This document shows, piece by piece, positions 1-7,298 of a stretch of 15,329 nt of DNA. Origin of the DNA: an uncultured Eggerthellaceae bacterium (GTDB lineage Bacteria > Actinomycetota > Coriobacteriia > Coriobacteriales > Eggerthellaceae); contig CAKUNS010000034.1 of NCBI GenBank assembly GCA_934668515.1, positions 1 to 15,329 on the forward strand, written 5' to 3'. Below the pieces are notes generated by a model. It saw only the letters and a program-made list of their open reading frames with translations, searched no databases and was not told the DNA's origin. The translations under genes were made by a program, and so were the position numbers. How positions within the stretch are numbered: the stretch's first letter is position 1; each line of letters opens with the position of its first letter.

Positions 1-956
1 GAGACGGACTTACCGCGGCCATCGGCCACGATCTCGATGAACACCTCGTTGATCTCGTCGACCATGCCCTGATAGTAGGCGCGCTCCTCTTCGGTGAGGG
101 GACGCGTGCCGTAGCTGGAATCCTTGCTTTCGGACGACGTGATGTTGTCCACGCTGATTCCCAGCTTCTCAAGCAAGCCCGAGAAGTCGGTGCTCTGCAT
201 GGCCGTGCCGATCGCACCGATCTCGGTGGTCCTTGCCACGAAGATGGCGTCGGCCTGCGATGAGATCATGTAGGCCGCGCTGGCGTTAAGCGACGCACTG
301 GACACCACAACCGGCTTACCCGTATCCTCGCGGAACTCTTTCAGATACGTGGCCATTTCCTCGCCTGCGGTGGCCGTGCCGCCGCCCGAGTTGACGCGCA
401 GGACGACGGCGATGGTGTTGTCGTCATCGGCCGCCTCATCAAGCAGCTGTTTGAATCCCTCGGGGCTGTTGGAAGTGCCGTCGTATTGGATAGTTCCGTC
501 GATATCGATGACCGCAACGCTGTTGACGTCGTTCGCGATTTCGATGCCCGAGGAGGATGGGCCCACGATCGACTTCACCATGCTGGTGCACGACGTGATG
601 GATACAAGCAGCACGATAAGCAGGGCGACAACCACCACGATGGCGACGATCCAACCGCGCGACTTCTTCTTTTCGGGAGCCGGTACAGAAGCAGGCTGCT
701 GCGGCGTCGCATGCGGCGCATAGGCGTTCGGCGCCGCCTGAGCCTGCGGTTGCGGCTGCGCCTGGGCTTGCGAATGCGCCGCGCCGTTGAAGCCCGAAGC
801 CTGCGACTGGGCCTGCGGGGGCGTGTAGCCGCTCGGCGGAACAGGACCGCCCTGCCCCGCCTGCGATGCAGGCGAAACGGGGCTCGGCTGAGTTTGCTGC
901 GGCGCAGGCGTCGGCGACGCGGCCTGAGGGTTCTGTTTGTTTTCATCCTCGGTCAT
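1..956 (-). CDS. sppA: SppA-like signal peptide peptidase (S49 family), C-terminus outside window
   Basis: This is a membrane-anchored serine protease of the SppA (S49) family, which degrades leftover signal peptides. The ATG at 956 opens a frame that stays open to the window edge, so 318 residues are visible. Residues 1-95 are Pro/Gln/Ala-rich and probably disordered. A basic stop (EKKKSR, 95-100) precedes one membrane helix at about 102-121, and the protease domain starts near 140. The SppA-type segment RVNSGGG is at 187-193. By alignment from memory with Bacillus SppA, the nucleophile is Ser226 in NASAAY and the general base is Lys278 in SSESKD. Family proteins usually read ASGGY at the nucleophile and VNSPGG upstream, so the Ala-Ala and the missing Pro are variations. 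The gene starts 22 bases after rho, with GGGA about 6 bases before the ATG, so it probably shares the tal-rho transcript. Family is sure; substrate is not. Confidence 0.88.
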   Translation of the reverse strand, partial: MTEDENKQNPQAASPTPAPQQTQPSPVSPASQAGQGGPVPPSGYTPPQAQSQASGFNGAAHSQAQAQPQPQAQAAPNAYAPHATPQQPASVPAPEKKKSRGWIVAIVVVVALLIVLLVSITSCTSMVKSIVGPSSSGIEIANDVNSVAVIDIDGTIQYDGTSNSPEGFKQLLDEAADDDNTIAVVLRVNSGGGTATAGEEMATYLKEFREDTGKPVVVSSASLNASAAYMISSQADAIFVARTTEIGAIGTAMQSTDFSGLLEKLGISVDNITSSESKDSSYGTRPLTEEERAYYQGMVDEINEVFIEIVADGRGKSV

Positions 957-978
957 CGTTCATCCCAACCTTCAAAGG

Positions 979-3390
979 TTACAGCTCGAGAGAATCGACC
1001 TTGGTGCCCTGGTGCGCTTTGCGCGCCATGCGCAGAAGGAATTCCTCGTTGTTCTCGGTCTGCTTGATGGACTTGATAAGCGTGTCGGTTGCACGCTCGG
1101 TGTTGTTCATGTTGGCAAGAATGCGGCGAACAGCCCAGATCAACGGAGCGACCTGTGCGTCCATGAGCAGCTCTTCCTTGCGCGTGCCGCTGGCGACGGC
1201 ATCGATTGCCGGGAAGATGCGCCTATCGGCAAGGCTGCGGTCGAGCTTGAGCTCCATATTGCCCGTGCCCTTGAACTCCTCGAAGATGACTTCGTCCATC
1301 TTGGATCCGGTGTCGATAAGAGCCGAAGCCAAAATGGTAAGCGAGCCGCCGTTCTCGATGTTGCGCGCGGCACCCAGGAACTTCTTCGGCGGATACAGCG
1401 CCGTGGAATCGACGCCACCGGAAAGAACACGACCACTGGCAGGCTGCGCCAGATTGTAGGCACGCGCCAAACGCGTGATGGAGTCCAGCAGGATGACTAC
1501 GTCCTGACCGTTCTCGACCAAGCGCTTCGCGCGTTCGATGACCATCTCAGCGCAAGCAATGTGGTTGTCAGCCGGCATGTCGAACGTAGACGACACCACT
1601 TCGCCCTTGATGGAGCGCTCCATGTCGGTAACTTCCTCGGGTCGCTCGTCGATGAGCAGGCACATCAGGTGCACCTCGGGATTGTTAGCGCTGATGGAAG
1701 CCGCGATGTCCTTCAAGATAGTGGTCTTGCCCGCCTTCGGAGGCGAGACGATAAGGCCACGCTGACCCTTGCCGATGGGGGCAACCAAGTCGATCACACG
1801 CGAGGTGATGGTGTTCTTGCCATGCTCCATGCGTAGACGCTCCTGCGGGTAAACAGGCGTGAGATCGGCGAAACGCACGCGACGGCCAAGCTCTTCAACT
1901 GGGGTACCGTTAACGGAGATGATCTTGTGGATGGCGCGGTACTTCTCGTTCGGTCGAACGGGCCTGGTTTGTGCCACGACAAGATCGCCCTTGCGCAGGC
2001 CGTTGCGCTTGACCAGGGAAAGGCCGACATAGCAATCGTTCTCGCTGGGCAGATAGCCCTGCGTGCGCACGAAACCGTAGCCGTCAGCAAGGATGTCGAG
2101 GATACCCGACACCTCAAGGAAGCCCTCGGCCTTGACGGTTGCGTTGTACACAGCTTCGACCAGCTCGGCCTTCTTCAAGCCGGTGACGTCAAGCTCGAGC
2201 TCGGCGGCCTTCGCGCGAAGATCGGCGACCTTCAGCTCTGCCAGGCCCTCACGGGTGACGCTGGGCTCGACCTCGCGATTGCGATCGCGTTTGTTGCGGC
2301 CGCTGTGATTGCGCGCATTGCGGTCGTTGCGGTTGCCGTTGTTGCGGTCGTTGCGGTTATCGTTGCCGCGATCGTTGCCGCGATCGTTGTTGCGATCGTT
2401 GTTGCGATTACCCTGCCTCTTGGCGCCGGCCTTGTTATGGCCATTGCCCGAAGCTGCGCTCTTGCCTTCGCTCTGGGAATCACCCTGAGCGGATGCCTGC
2501 GAGGGAGACTGCTGCTCGTCAGACGCAGAACGCGAGGTCTTGCGCTCGCCGCGAACCGAACGGCCCGGACGAACGTCGGCGGAAGCCTTCTCCTGCTCGG
2601 GTTTTTCCTGCTCGGTTTTGCCCTCGGGGGCGGAATCAGCAACAGCCTGCACGGCATCTTCGGCAGCGAATGCGGCTGCTCCACCTTCGGCCTTTACCGA
2701 ACGGCGAGGCCTGCGACGCGGGGTCTCGGCGCTGTCGGTTGCGACGGAATCGTCGGCAGCTTCTTGAGTGCGCGCAATGCGACGACGTTTGGGATACGGA
2801 GCGGTGGAATCGACCTCAGCGGTCTGGGAAGCAGGCTTGGAAGGCGCAGACTCAACCTTCTCAGCGGCTTCGGCATTCTCGGAAGCGTCGTTTTTGGAAG
2901 CGGACTTGCGCTTCGGGGCTGCGGTTTTTTTCGTGGGAGCCCCGGTCTTCGGGGCAACCTCGGCCGACTGACGCGCTGCGGCAGCAGGGCCTGCAGCGAT
3001 CAGGGCTGCAGCCTCAGCCTCGGTCAAGGCACGAACGGGCTCTTCCTTCGGCTTGGCTGCCCTAGTGGAACGAGTGCGCGGCTTAGGCGCAGCTTCAGCC
3101 TGAGCAGGCTGTTCTTCCTGAGTTACCTTAGGCTTGCGGCCGCGACGGGGCTTCGGAGCCTCTTCGTCTTGAGCCTTGGTTTCAGGCGCTGGCTGCGCGT
3201 CGGCTTTCGCTTCTGCGGCTTTAGCGGCAGCAGACTTGGTTACTGCCGACTTCGCAGCAGGCTTAGCCGGCGTGGCCGCCTCTGCCTGCACAGCAGGTTC
3301 GGCGGTTTCGGCCTTGGGCTTGCGCGCGGTAGTGCGCCTTGGTTTCTTCTCGACTTCTACTTGCTCGACGTGCTGAGCTTCTTCACTCAT
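979..3390 (-). CDS. rho: Transcription termination factor Rho with long disordered N-terminal extension
   Basis: Rho is the hexameric RNA-dependent ATPase that ends transcription at factor-dependent sites. The 803-aa protein is almost twice the length of E. coli Rho (419 aa). Residues 1-375 are low-complexity: Ala/Lys/Pro/Glu-rich to about 315, then Asn/Arg/Asp/Gly-rich at about 325-372. The Rho_N helical domain is at about 381-416 and the cold-shock-like RNA-binding domain at about 424-490, including DGYGFVR (436-442). The motor domain follows, with Walker A PPKAGKTT (550-557), LLIDERPEEV (578-587), Walker B VVILLDSITR (631-640), Q-loop LSGGVD (656-661) and the R-loop around LIDTGSK (691-697). 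Nothing catalytic is missing. The ATG overlaps the tal stop by 4 bases (ATGA), implying translational coupling, and sppA follows. Long basic extensions are known in actinobacterial Rho and add RNA contacts; that role here is inferred. Confidence 0.98.
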   Translation of the reverse strand: MSEEAQHVEQVEVEKKPRRTTARKPKAETAEPAVQAEAATPAKPAAKSAVTKSAAAKAAEAKADAQPAPETKAQDEEAPKPRRGRKPKVTQEEQPAQAEAAPKPRTRSTRAAKPKEEPVRALTEAEAAALIAAGPAAAARQSAEVAPKTGAPTKKTAAPKRKSASKNDASENAEAAEKVESAPSKPASQTAEVDSTAPYPKRRRIARTQEAADDSVATDSAETPRRRPRRSVKAEGGAAAFAAEDAVQAVADSAPEGKTEQEKPEQEKASADVRPGRSVRGERKTSRSASDEQQSPSQASAQGDSQSEGKSAASGNGHNKAGAKRQGNRNNDRNNDRGNDRGNDNRNDRNNGNRNDRNARNHSGRNKRDRNREVEPSVTREGLAELKVADLRAKAAELELDVTGLKKAELVEAVYNATVKAEGFLEVSGILDILADGYGFVRTQGYLPSENDCYVGLSLVKRNGLRKGDLVVAQTRPVRPNEKYRAIHKIISVNGTPVEELGRRVRFADLTPVYPQERLRMEHGKNTITSRVIDLVAPIGKGQRGLIVSPPKAGKTTILKDIAASISANNPEVHLMCLLIDERPEEVTDMERSIKGEVVSSTFDMPADNHIACAEMVIERAKRLVENGQDVVILLDSITRLARAYNLAQPASGRVLSGGVDSTALYPPKKFLGAARNIENGGSLTILASALIDTGSKMDEVIFEEFKGTGNMELKLDRSLADRRIFPAIDAVASGTRKEELLMDAQVAPLIWAVRRILANMNNTERATDTLIKSIKQTENNEEFLLRMARKAHQGTKVDSLEL
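2325..2408 (-). repeat. 12-bp tandem repeat inside rho (Asn/Arg/Asp-rich segment)
   Basis: Seven consecutive 12-bp units can be laid out on the plus strand, all starting CGTTG. The last four (2361-2408) are nearly identical: two copies of CGTTGCCGCGAT and two of CGTTGTTGCGAT. The first three are degenerate. Each unit encodes four residues of the type NDRN or NDRG, and indels of whole units keep frame. This is a coding minisatellite that could vary in copy number between strains. Confidence 0.8.
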
Positions 3391-4073
3391 GCGTTAAGTA
3401 CTTTCTCCCAGTCCTTCATAAAGGAATCGAGGCCGCGGTCGGTAAGCGGATGCTGAACCATCTTCTTCAGAACGCCGAAGGGAACGGTGGCGATGTCGGC
3501 GCCCATGAGAGCGGTCTGAGTGACATGATTGGCGCTGCGGATGGAAGCAGCGATGATCTCGATCTGCTCGCCGTTAACGGTGTTCGGCGTGAAATCGTAG
3601 TTGTTGATGGCGGTGACGATGTTGGCAACCTGCTCCAGGCCATCCTCAGAGATGTCGTCGAAACGGCCGATGAAGGGGCTGATGTAACGAGCGCCGGCGC
3701 GGGCGGCCAGAAGAGCCTGAGGCACGCTGAAGCACAGTGTCATGTTCACGCGGATGCCCTCATTGGCAAGAGTGCGCGTAGCGGCAAGGCCCTCGACCAT
3801 GGTGGGAACCTTCACGACGATGTTCGGAGCAAGAGCGGCCAGCTCACGGCCGTCGCGAACGATCTCGTCACGCGTCATGGCAACAGTCTCGGCGGAAACG
3901 GGGCAATCGGGGCCGACGATCTCGCAGATCTTCTTCATGTGAGCATGGAAATCGTCAAGCTTACCGCCGATGCGGGCATACAGCGACGGATTGGTGGTAA
4001 CGCCAGCCAAAGCGCCCCAGCTTGCTGCCTCTTCGATTTCGTTCAGATCAGCGGTGTCAAGAAAAAACTTCAC
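3387..4073 (-). CDS. tal: Transaldolase (small TalC/FSA-type family)
   Basis: The 228-aa protein is a small class I aldolase barrel of the transaldolase/fructose-6-phosphate aldolase family. It should transfer a dihydroxyacetone unit between sugar phosphates in the pentose phosphate pathway. Visible motifs are FLDTAD (4-9), GVTTNPSL (24-31), the Schiff-base lysine Lys88 in VVKVP, and SPFIGRFDD (132-140). Two positions separate the subfamilies: FSA has Gln59 and Tyr131, whereas TalB-type transaldolases have Glu and Phe. Here they are Glu62 and Phe134, so I favour transaldolase over FSA. The start is GTG, with a strong AGAGGAGG site 5 bases upstream. The stop overlaps the rho ATG, so sugar metabolism and Rho synthesis share an mRNA. 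A candidate promoter lies at 4277-4305. Confidence 0.93.
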   Translation of the reverse strand: MKFFLDTADLNEIEEAASWGALAGVTTNPSLYARIGGKLDDFHAHMKKICEIVGPDCPVSAETVAMTRDEIVRDGRELAALAPNIVVKVPTMVEGLAATRTLANEGIRVNMTLCFSVPQALLAARAGARYISPFIGRFDDISEDGLEQVANIVTAINNYDFTPNTVNGEQIEIIAASIRSANHVTQTALMGADIATVPFGVLKKMVQHPLTDRGLDSFMKDWEKVLNA

Positions 4074-4108
4074 TTTGTCCTCCTCTAGGATTGAAGCTAC
4101 CGCAACCA

Positions 4109-4123
4109 GCCATCAATGATGGC
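4109..4123. repeat. Perfect 15-bp palindrome upstream of tal
   Basis: The sequence GCCATCAATGATGGC has 7-bp arms around one central base, 36 bases upstream of the tal start codon. It could be an operator in the leader. A one-base loop is too tight for the full stem as RNA, which favours a protein site on DNA. No regulator is identified. Confidence 0.5.
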
Positions 4124-4276
4124 GATGTACCTGGTGGAATGTCCCATGCGGCCGAAATGACCGCAGGTGATACAAGATTTTCAGGTGATTTCCCCGCCAA
4201 CGCCTCGATGCGATCGAACGCGTATCGAAATAGCGGACGCGCATGTTGTTGTAAGGGGGATTTAAGAACAGCCTGA

Positions 4277-4305
4277 ATAGTAAAACAACGCGCCAGCCAG
4301 CGCAA
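4277..4305 (-). promoter_or_regulatory. Candidate promoter for tal-rho-sppA
   Basis: On the minus strand TTGCGC (4305-4300) and TACTAT (4282-4277) are separated by exactly 17 bases. The -10 matches the sigma-70-type consensus at 5 of 6 positions and the -35 at 3 of 6. This gives a leader of about 200 nt before the tal GTG. Read by eye only. Confidence 0.4.
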
Positions 4306-4466
4306 GAGCAAGGAAAACGGGCGTCGCGAAGTGCACCGATATCATCAGATTTCAACGGAAGACGCAATGGAAACGGCTGCGCGGAAGGGCCGCATCAAGC
4401 CGAATGGAGTTGCGCAACGCCCTGGCGAATGCCGATCAAGCGACGCACCGAAGACAAAGCCGGACC

Positions 4467-4496
4467 GAAAAACGCGCCTACCAAACGGCAAGCGCG
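4467..4496 (-). terminator. Intrinsic terminator of the his operon
   Basis: On the minus strand a 10-bp stem (CGCGCTTGCC with GGTAGGCGCG, two G-U pairs) closes a GTTT loop and is followed by TTTTTC. It lies 24 bases after the hisI stop. Read on the plus strand the two wobble pairs become mismatches, so the element is oriented for his transcription. Confidence 0.85.
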
Positions 4497-4520
4497 CGGA
4501 CGGGCTTTAATCCCGATTAT

Positions 4521-4862
4521 CTAAACAGTGCGAAAGAAGCACGAAACCGCGCCCGTATGGCATGCGGGGCCTTTCGGGCGAACCAAAGCCAACAGCGTGT
4601 CGGCGTCGCAGTCGTAGCGCAACTCGACGAGCTTTTGCGTGTTTCCGCTGGTGAGACCCTTATGCCAGATTTCCTTGCGGCTGCGGCTCCAGAAAACGGT
4701 CTCGCCGATCTCGAGCGTAAGACGAAGGCTTTCGGCGTTCATCCAAGCCATCATCAGCACCTCGCGCGTGTCAACGTCCTGAACGATGCAAGGGATAAGC
4801 CCACGCTCGTCGAACTTCAATTCGGGGAGTTGCACTGCAACCGCCGTCGATTCCTGATCCAT
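4521..4862 (-). CDS. hisI: Phosphoribosyl-AMP cyclohydrolase
   Basis: HisI opens the adenine ring of phosphoribosyl-AMP to give ProFAR, the third step of histidine synthesis. The 113-aa protein is the cyclohydrolase domain alone; the HisE pyrophosphohydrolase domain fused to it in enterobacteria is absent. Family motifs are complete: MAWMN (38-42), FWSRSRKEIWHKG (57-69), TSGNTQ (71-76), the metal-binding DCDAD (84-88) and GPACHTG (98-104) with a further Cys108. The zinc-type cysteines would be Cys85, Cys101 and Cys108. The ATG starts 2 bases after the hisF stop, and it is the last gene before the operon terminator. Confidence 0.97.
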   Translation of the reverse strand: MDQESTAVAVQLPELKFDERGLIPCIVQDVDTREVLMMAWMNAESLRLTLEIGETVFWSRSRKEIWHKGLTSGNTQKLVELRYDCDADTLLALVRPKGPACHTGAVSCFFRTV

Positions 4863-4864
4863 TT

Positions 4865-5629
4865 CTACAACCTAACTGGAACGCCCTGTGAACGCAGGTA
4901 TTCCTTAACCTGGCGGATGGTGAATTCACCGAAATGAAAGACGCTAGCTGCAAGAACCGCGTCGGCTTCGCCCTCGATGATGCCCTCGGCGAAGTGCTCG
5001 AGCTTGCCGACGCCGCCGCTGGCGATAACCGGGATATCGACAGCTCGCGCAACCGCGCGGGTGAGCGCGCAATCGAAACCCTCGCGGCTGCCATCGCGAT
5101 CCATGCTGGTCAGAAGAATCTCGCCCGCTCCGCGACGCGCTGCCTCGCGAGCCCATTCGACAACGTCGATGTCCGTGGCCTTGCGGCCGCCATGCACGTA
5201 CACTTCCCATTTATTGAGGTTGTCGGCACGGCGCTTGGCATCGATGGCGCACACCACGGCTTGCGTGCCGAACGCAGCCGCCGCCTCGGTGATCAGCGTG
5301 GGGTTCGCAACCGCAGCCGAGTTGACGGAAACCTTGTCGGCTCCCGCCGCGATCATCTTACGGATGTCGGCGACGCTTCTGAAACCGCCACCCACGCAAT
5401 ACGGCAAGCGCAGCTCGGCGGAAGCGCGGCTGGCAAGTTCGACCGTCGTCGAACGATCGTCGCTGGTAGCGGTGATGTCCAAGAACACCACCTCGTCAGC
5501 CTTCTGCTCGTCGTAACGTTGGGCAAGCTCAATGGGATCGCCCGCATCGCGCAGGTTCACGAAGCTGACGCCCTTAACCACACGGCCGTCTTTCACGTCC
5601 ATGCAGGGAATGACTCGTTTGGCTAGCAT
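4865..5629 (-). CDS. hisF: Imidazole glycerol phosphate synthase, cyclase subunit
   Basis: HisF is the barrel subunit that joins ammonia from HisH to PRFAR, giving imidazole glycerol phosphate and AICAR. The 254-aa length is typical. The catalytic aspartates are Asp11 in CMDVKDGRVVKG and Asp130 in CAIDAKR. Phosphate-binding loops appear as VGGGFRS (79-85) and ASGGVG. The ATG overlaps the end of hisA by 7 bases, and hisI begins 2 bases after its stop. Its partner hisH is upstream, separated by hisA and the inverted-repeat gap. Confidence 0.98.
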   Translation of the reverse strand: MLAKRVIPCMDVKDGRVVKGVSFVNLRDAGDPIELAQRYDEQKADEVVFLDITATSDDRSTTVELASRASAELRLPYCVGGGFRSVADIRKMIAAGADKVSVNSAAVANPTLITEAAAAFGTQAVVCAIDAKRRADNLNKWEVYVHGGRKATDIDVVEWAREAARRGAGEILLTSMDRDGSREGFDCALTRAVARAVDIPVIASGGVGKLEHFAEGIIEGEADAVLAASVFHFGEFTIRQVKEYLRSQGVPVRL

Positions 5630-6378
5630 GCGCCCATCACCTGTCCTTCGCTTGCCGCCTTGCAGGCAGCGACTCCATCGGCAACGCTCAACGTGCCTTC
5701 ATACACCGCTCGTCCCGTGATGACGCCCTCGATGCTTTCCGCCACGAGCGCCAAGCGTTCGATATCGGCCACGCTTGCCACGCCACCGCTGGCGATGACG
5801 GGGTGCCCGAACGCCTGCGCCATGGCGACGTACGCCGCCGGGTCGATACCGGTCTGCATGCCGTCACGCGCGATGTCGGTGTAAACCACATGGCGGAAAC
5901 CCGCCTCGCCCATAGCGCGAGCCAGATCGGTTGCCGCAACGCCGGAACCCTCGATCCAGCCCGACACCGCAACCTCGCCGCCCTTCGCATCGATGCCGGC
6001 GGTTAGCCTGTCGCCACCGACAGCCTCGACGGCAGCGCACGCAAGCTCAGGGTCGTTCACCAAAGCGGTGCCCAAAACCATGCGAGCCGCACCCACATCG
6101 GCAAGGCGCTTGAGCGTTTCGAGGGAACGGATGCCGCCGCCGATCTCAATCGAAAGCGACGTCTCACGCACGATGCGCTCAACCACGGCGATGTTGAGCG
6201 GGTTTCCCGTTCGAGCGCCGTCAAGGTCGACCACGTGAATCCACGAAGCGCCCTGCTCCTCGAACAAACGAGCCTGCGCGACGGGATCGTCGTTGTAAAC
6301 CGTAACCAGGTTGTAGTCTCCCTTGGCGAGGCGAACCGCCTTGCCGCCAAGGATGTCGATTGCTGGAAGCAGATACAT
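5623..6378 (-). CDS. hisA: ProFAR isomerase (HisA)
   Basis: HisA performs the Amadori rearrangement of ProFAR to PRFAR. The 251-aa barrel carries Asp8 (PAIDILGGKAVRL), Asp130 (AGIDAKGG) and Thr167 (YTDIARDG), matching the Thermotoga HisA catalytic set with a uniform +3 shift for the last two. Phosphate loops are EIGGGIRS and ASGGVAS. Some actinobacteria use the dual-function PriA, which also serves tryptophan synthesis. Here the position matching the PriA arginine before Gly-Trp is Ser139 (SGW), so a single-function HisA seems more likely. An AAAGG site sits 6 bases before the ATG. The 3' end overlaps hisF. It follows the only large gap in the operon. Confidence 0.97.
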   Translation of the reverse strand: MYLLPAIDILGGKAVRLAKGDYNLVTVYNDDPVAQARLFEEQGASWIHVVDLDGARTGNPLNIAVVERIVRETSLSIEIGGGIRSLETLKRLADVGAARMVLGTALVNDPELACAAVEAVGGDRLTAGIDAKGGEVAVSGWIEGSGVAATDLARAMGEAGFRHVVYTDIARDGMQTGIDPAAYVAMAQAFGHPVIASGGVASVADIERLALVAESIEGVITGRAVYEGTLSVADGVAACKAASEGQVMGAC

Positions 6379-6409
6379 GAAACGCCTTTCGTTTCGGTTT
6401 GTTGTTGAG

Positions 6410-6515
6410 GGTCGGTTTGAGGAGGGGCTTCGTTCGCTGTACTCGCTCTTACGCGCGGCTGCCTTGCATCATCGCCTGGCTGCGTAGGCGAACTCCGCCC
6501 CTCCTCAAACCGACC
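6410..6515. repeat. 106-bp inverted-repeat element between hisH and hisA
   Basis: Two perfect 19-bp arms, GGTCGGTTTGAGGAGGGGC (6410-6428) and its reverse complement (6497-6515), enclose 68 bases. The pairing continues inward after a symmetric 3x3 internal loop with GTTCGC (6432-6437) and GCGAAC (6488-6493), and a further TACGC/GCGTA pair lies inside (6450-6454, 6482-6486). No T-run follows either arm, so it is not an ordinary intrinsic terminator. It could be a REP/MITE-like palindrome inserted in the operon, or a transcript-processing or stabilising structure. No second copy was seen in the window. Confidence 0.85.
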
Positions 6516-6616
6516 TTGCACCTTATTCAAAGCAAATTATTTATCAATAACCGCTATAGCGAACTCTTTTCTAAGCGAATGAGGCGGTTCGAACTCGACA
6601 GGGCTTGGGTATTTCT
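6516..6616 (-). promoter_or_regulatory. AT-rich stretch after hisH, possible internal promoter for hisAFI
   Basis: The sequence just upstream of the inverted repeat is the most AT-rich part of the his operon. On the minus strand it contains TTGATA followed 16 bases later by TAAGGT, a weak -35/-10 pair, and the 10-bp palindrome CGCTATAGCG (6552-6561). A secondary promoter for hisA-hisF-hisI would fit the gap, but the -10 match is poor. Confidence 0.25.
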
Positions 6617-7261
6617 TTATCCCTTCGCTAGGTTGGCGAAGTTGCGCAAGAGGCGCATGCCCGCATCCGAGCTTTTCTCGGGATGGAACTGAACACCGAA
6701 TGCACGATCGCCGAACGACACCGCGCTGGGAAACGCGATGCTATGCGCCGTATGCGCAAGATCCGTTTCACCTGACGGGACGATGTAACTATGCGTGAAA
6801 TAAAAATACTCGCCCGACTCAATGCCATCGAACAGCTCGGACTTCTGACCGCGATCAGTGAGCTCGACCGTATTCCAGCCCACATGCGGCACTTTGAACG
6901 AACGGCCACGCGCATCCATTTTCGGGATAAGATCGACCGTCCCCGGCAGAAGCCCCAGGCCACGAGCAGGGGAAGCCGCAGAAGCGCCTTCCACGCCGAA
7001 CTCGTACATAAGCTGCATTCCCAGGCAAATGCCCAAGAACGGCACGCCCGCGCGAACGCGATCGGCGATGGCGTCCATCTGGCCAAGCTCGTTCATTGTG
7101 GCAACGGCATCGGCAAACGCGCCCACGCCCGGCAGCACAATGGCATCCGCACGCGCGATCTCGGCCGCATCGGACGTGATGCGCGCATCAGCGCCCACCG
7201 CAACAAGCCCGCGCTCAACGGACAGCAAATTGCCCTTCTGATAATCAACGACAGCGATCAT
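6617..7261 (-). CDS. hisH: Imidazole glycerol phosphate synthase, glutamine amidotransferase subunit
   Basis: HisH hydrolyses glutamine and channels ammonia to HisF. The 214-aa class I amidotransferase has the nucleophile Cys79 in LGICLGMQ, the catalytic His193 and Glu195 in QFHPEKS, and the oxyanion-strand motif PGVGAF (44-49). An AGGAG site precedes the ATG. The 37-base gap after hisB contains the small GC hairpin GCGCCCAAGGGCGC (7279-7292). Downstream is a 238-bp gap carrying the inverted repeat, which separates it from its partner hisF. Confidence 0.98.
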   Translation of the reverse strand: MIAVVDYQKGNLLSVERGLVAVGADARITSDAAEIARADAIVLPGVGAFADAVATMNELGQMDAIADRVRAGVPFLGICLGMQLMYEFGVEGASAASPARGLGLLPGTVDLIPKMDARGRSFKVPHVGWNTVELTDRGQKSELFDGIESGEYFYFTHSYIVPSGETDLAHTAHSIAFPSAVSFGDRAFGVQFHPEKSSDAGMRLLRNFANLAKG

Positions 7262-7298
7262 CGGCTTCTCCTAAACCAGCGCCCTTGGGCGCCAAACC

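Larger units (their letters stand above)
4074..4520. other. 447-bp intergenic region between hisI and tal
   Basis: No convincing gene is seen. Reading on the minus strand, it holds the his operon terminator (4467-4496), a candidate tal promoter (4277-4305), a 15-bp palindrome (4109-4123) and the tal ribosome binding site. Short open frames here need TTG starts, lack ribosome binding sites and resemble no family I know. Confidence 0.7.

Noticed and set aside
967..980. AACCTT-CA-AAGGTT palindrome between rho and sppA as terminator
   Set aside because: The stem is short and AT-rich, has no T-run on the minus strand, and overlaps the rho stop codon.
1927..3456. 509-aa plus-strand frame opposite rho
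   Set aside because: It is a shadow of the Ala/Arg/Asp-rich Rho extension, with a low-complexity Gly/Leu/Arg/Val translation and no ribosome site.
4057..4367. Two 84-aa minus-strand frames in the hisI-tal gap
   Set aside because: They need TTG starts, have no ribosome site, one overlaps the tal start, and the translations look like non-coding sequence.
5623..6378. hisA as dual-function PriA
   Set aside because: The PriA-type arginine before Gly-Trp is Ser139, so the sequence favours ordinary HisA.
6552..6561. CGCTATAGCG palindrome as a firm operator
   Set aside because: Ten bases of symmetry can arise by chance; it is kept only as part of the AT-rich stretch.
7279..7292. GCGCCCAAGGGCGC hairpin between hisB and hisH as terminator
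   Set aside because: The stem is only 5 bp with a 4-base loop and no T-run follows; the operon clearly continues.
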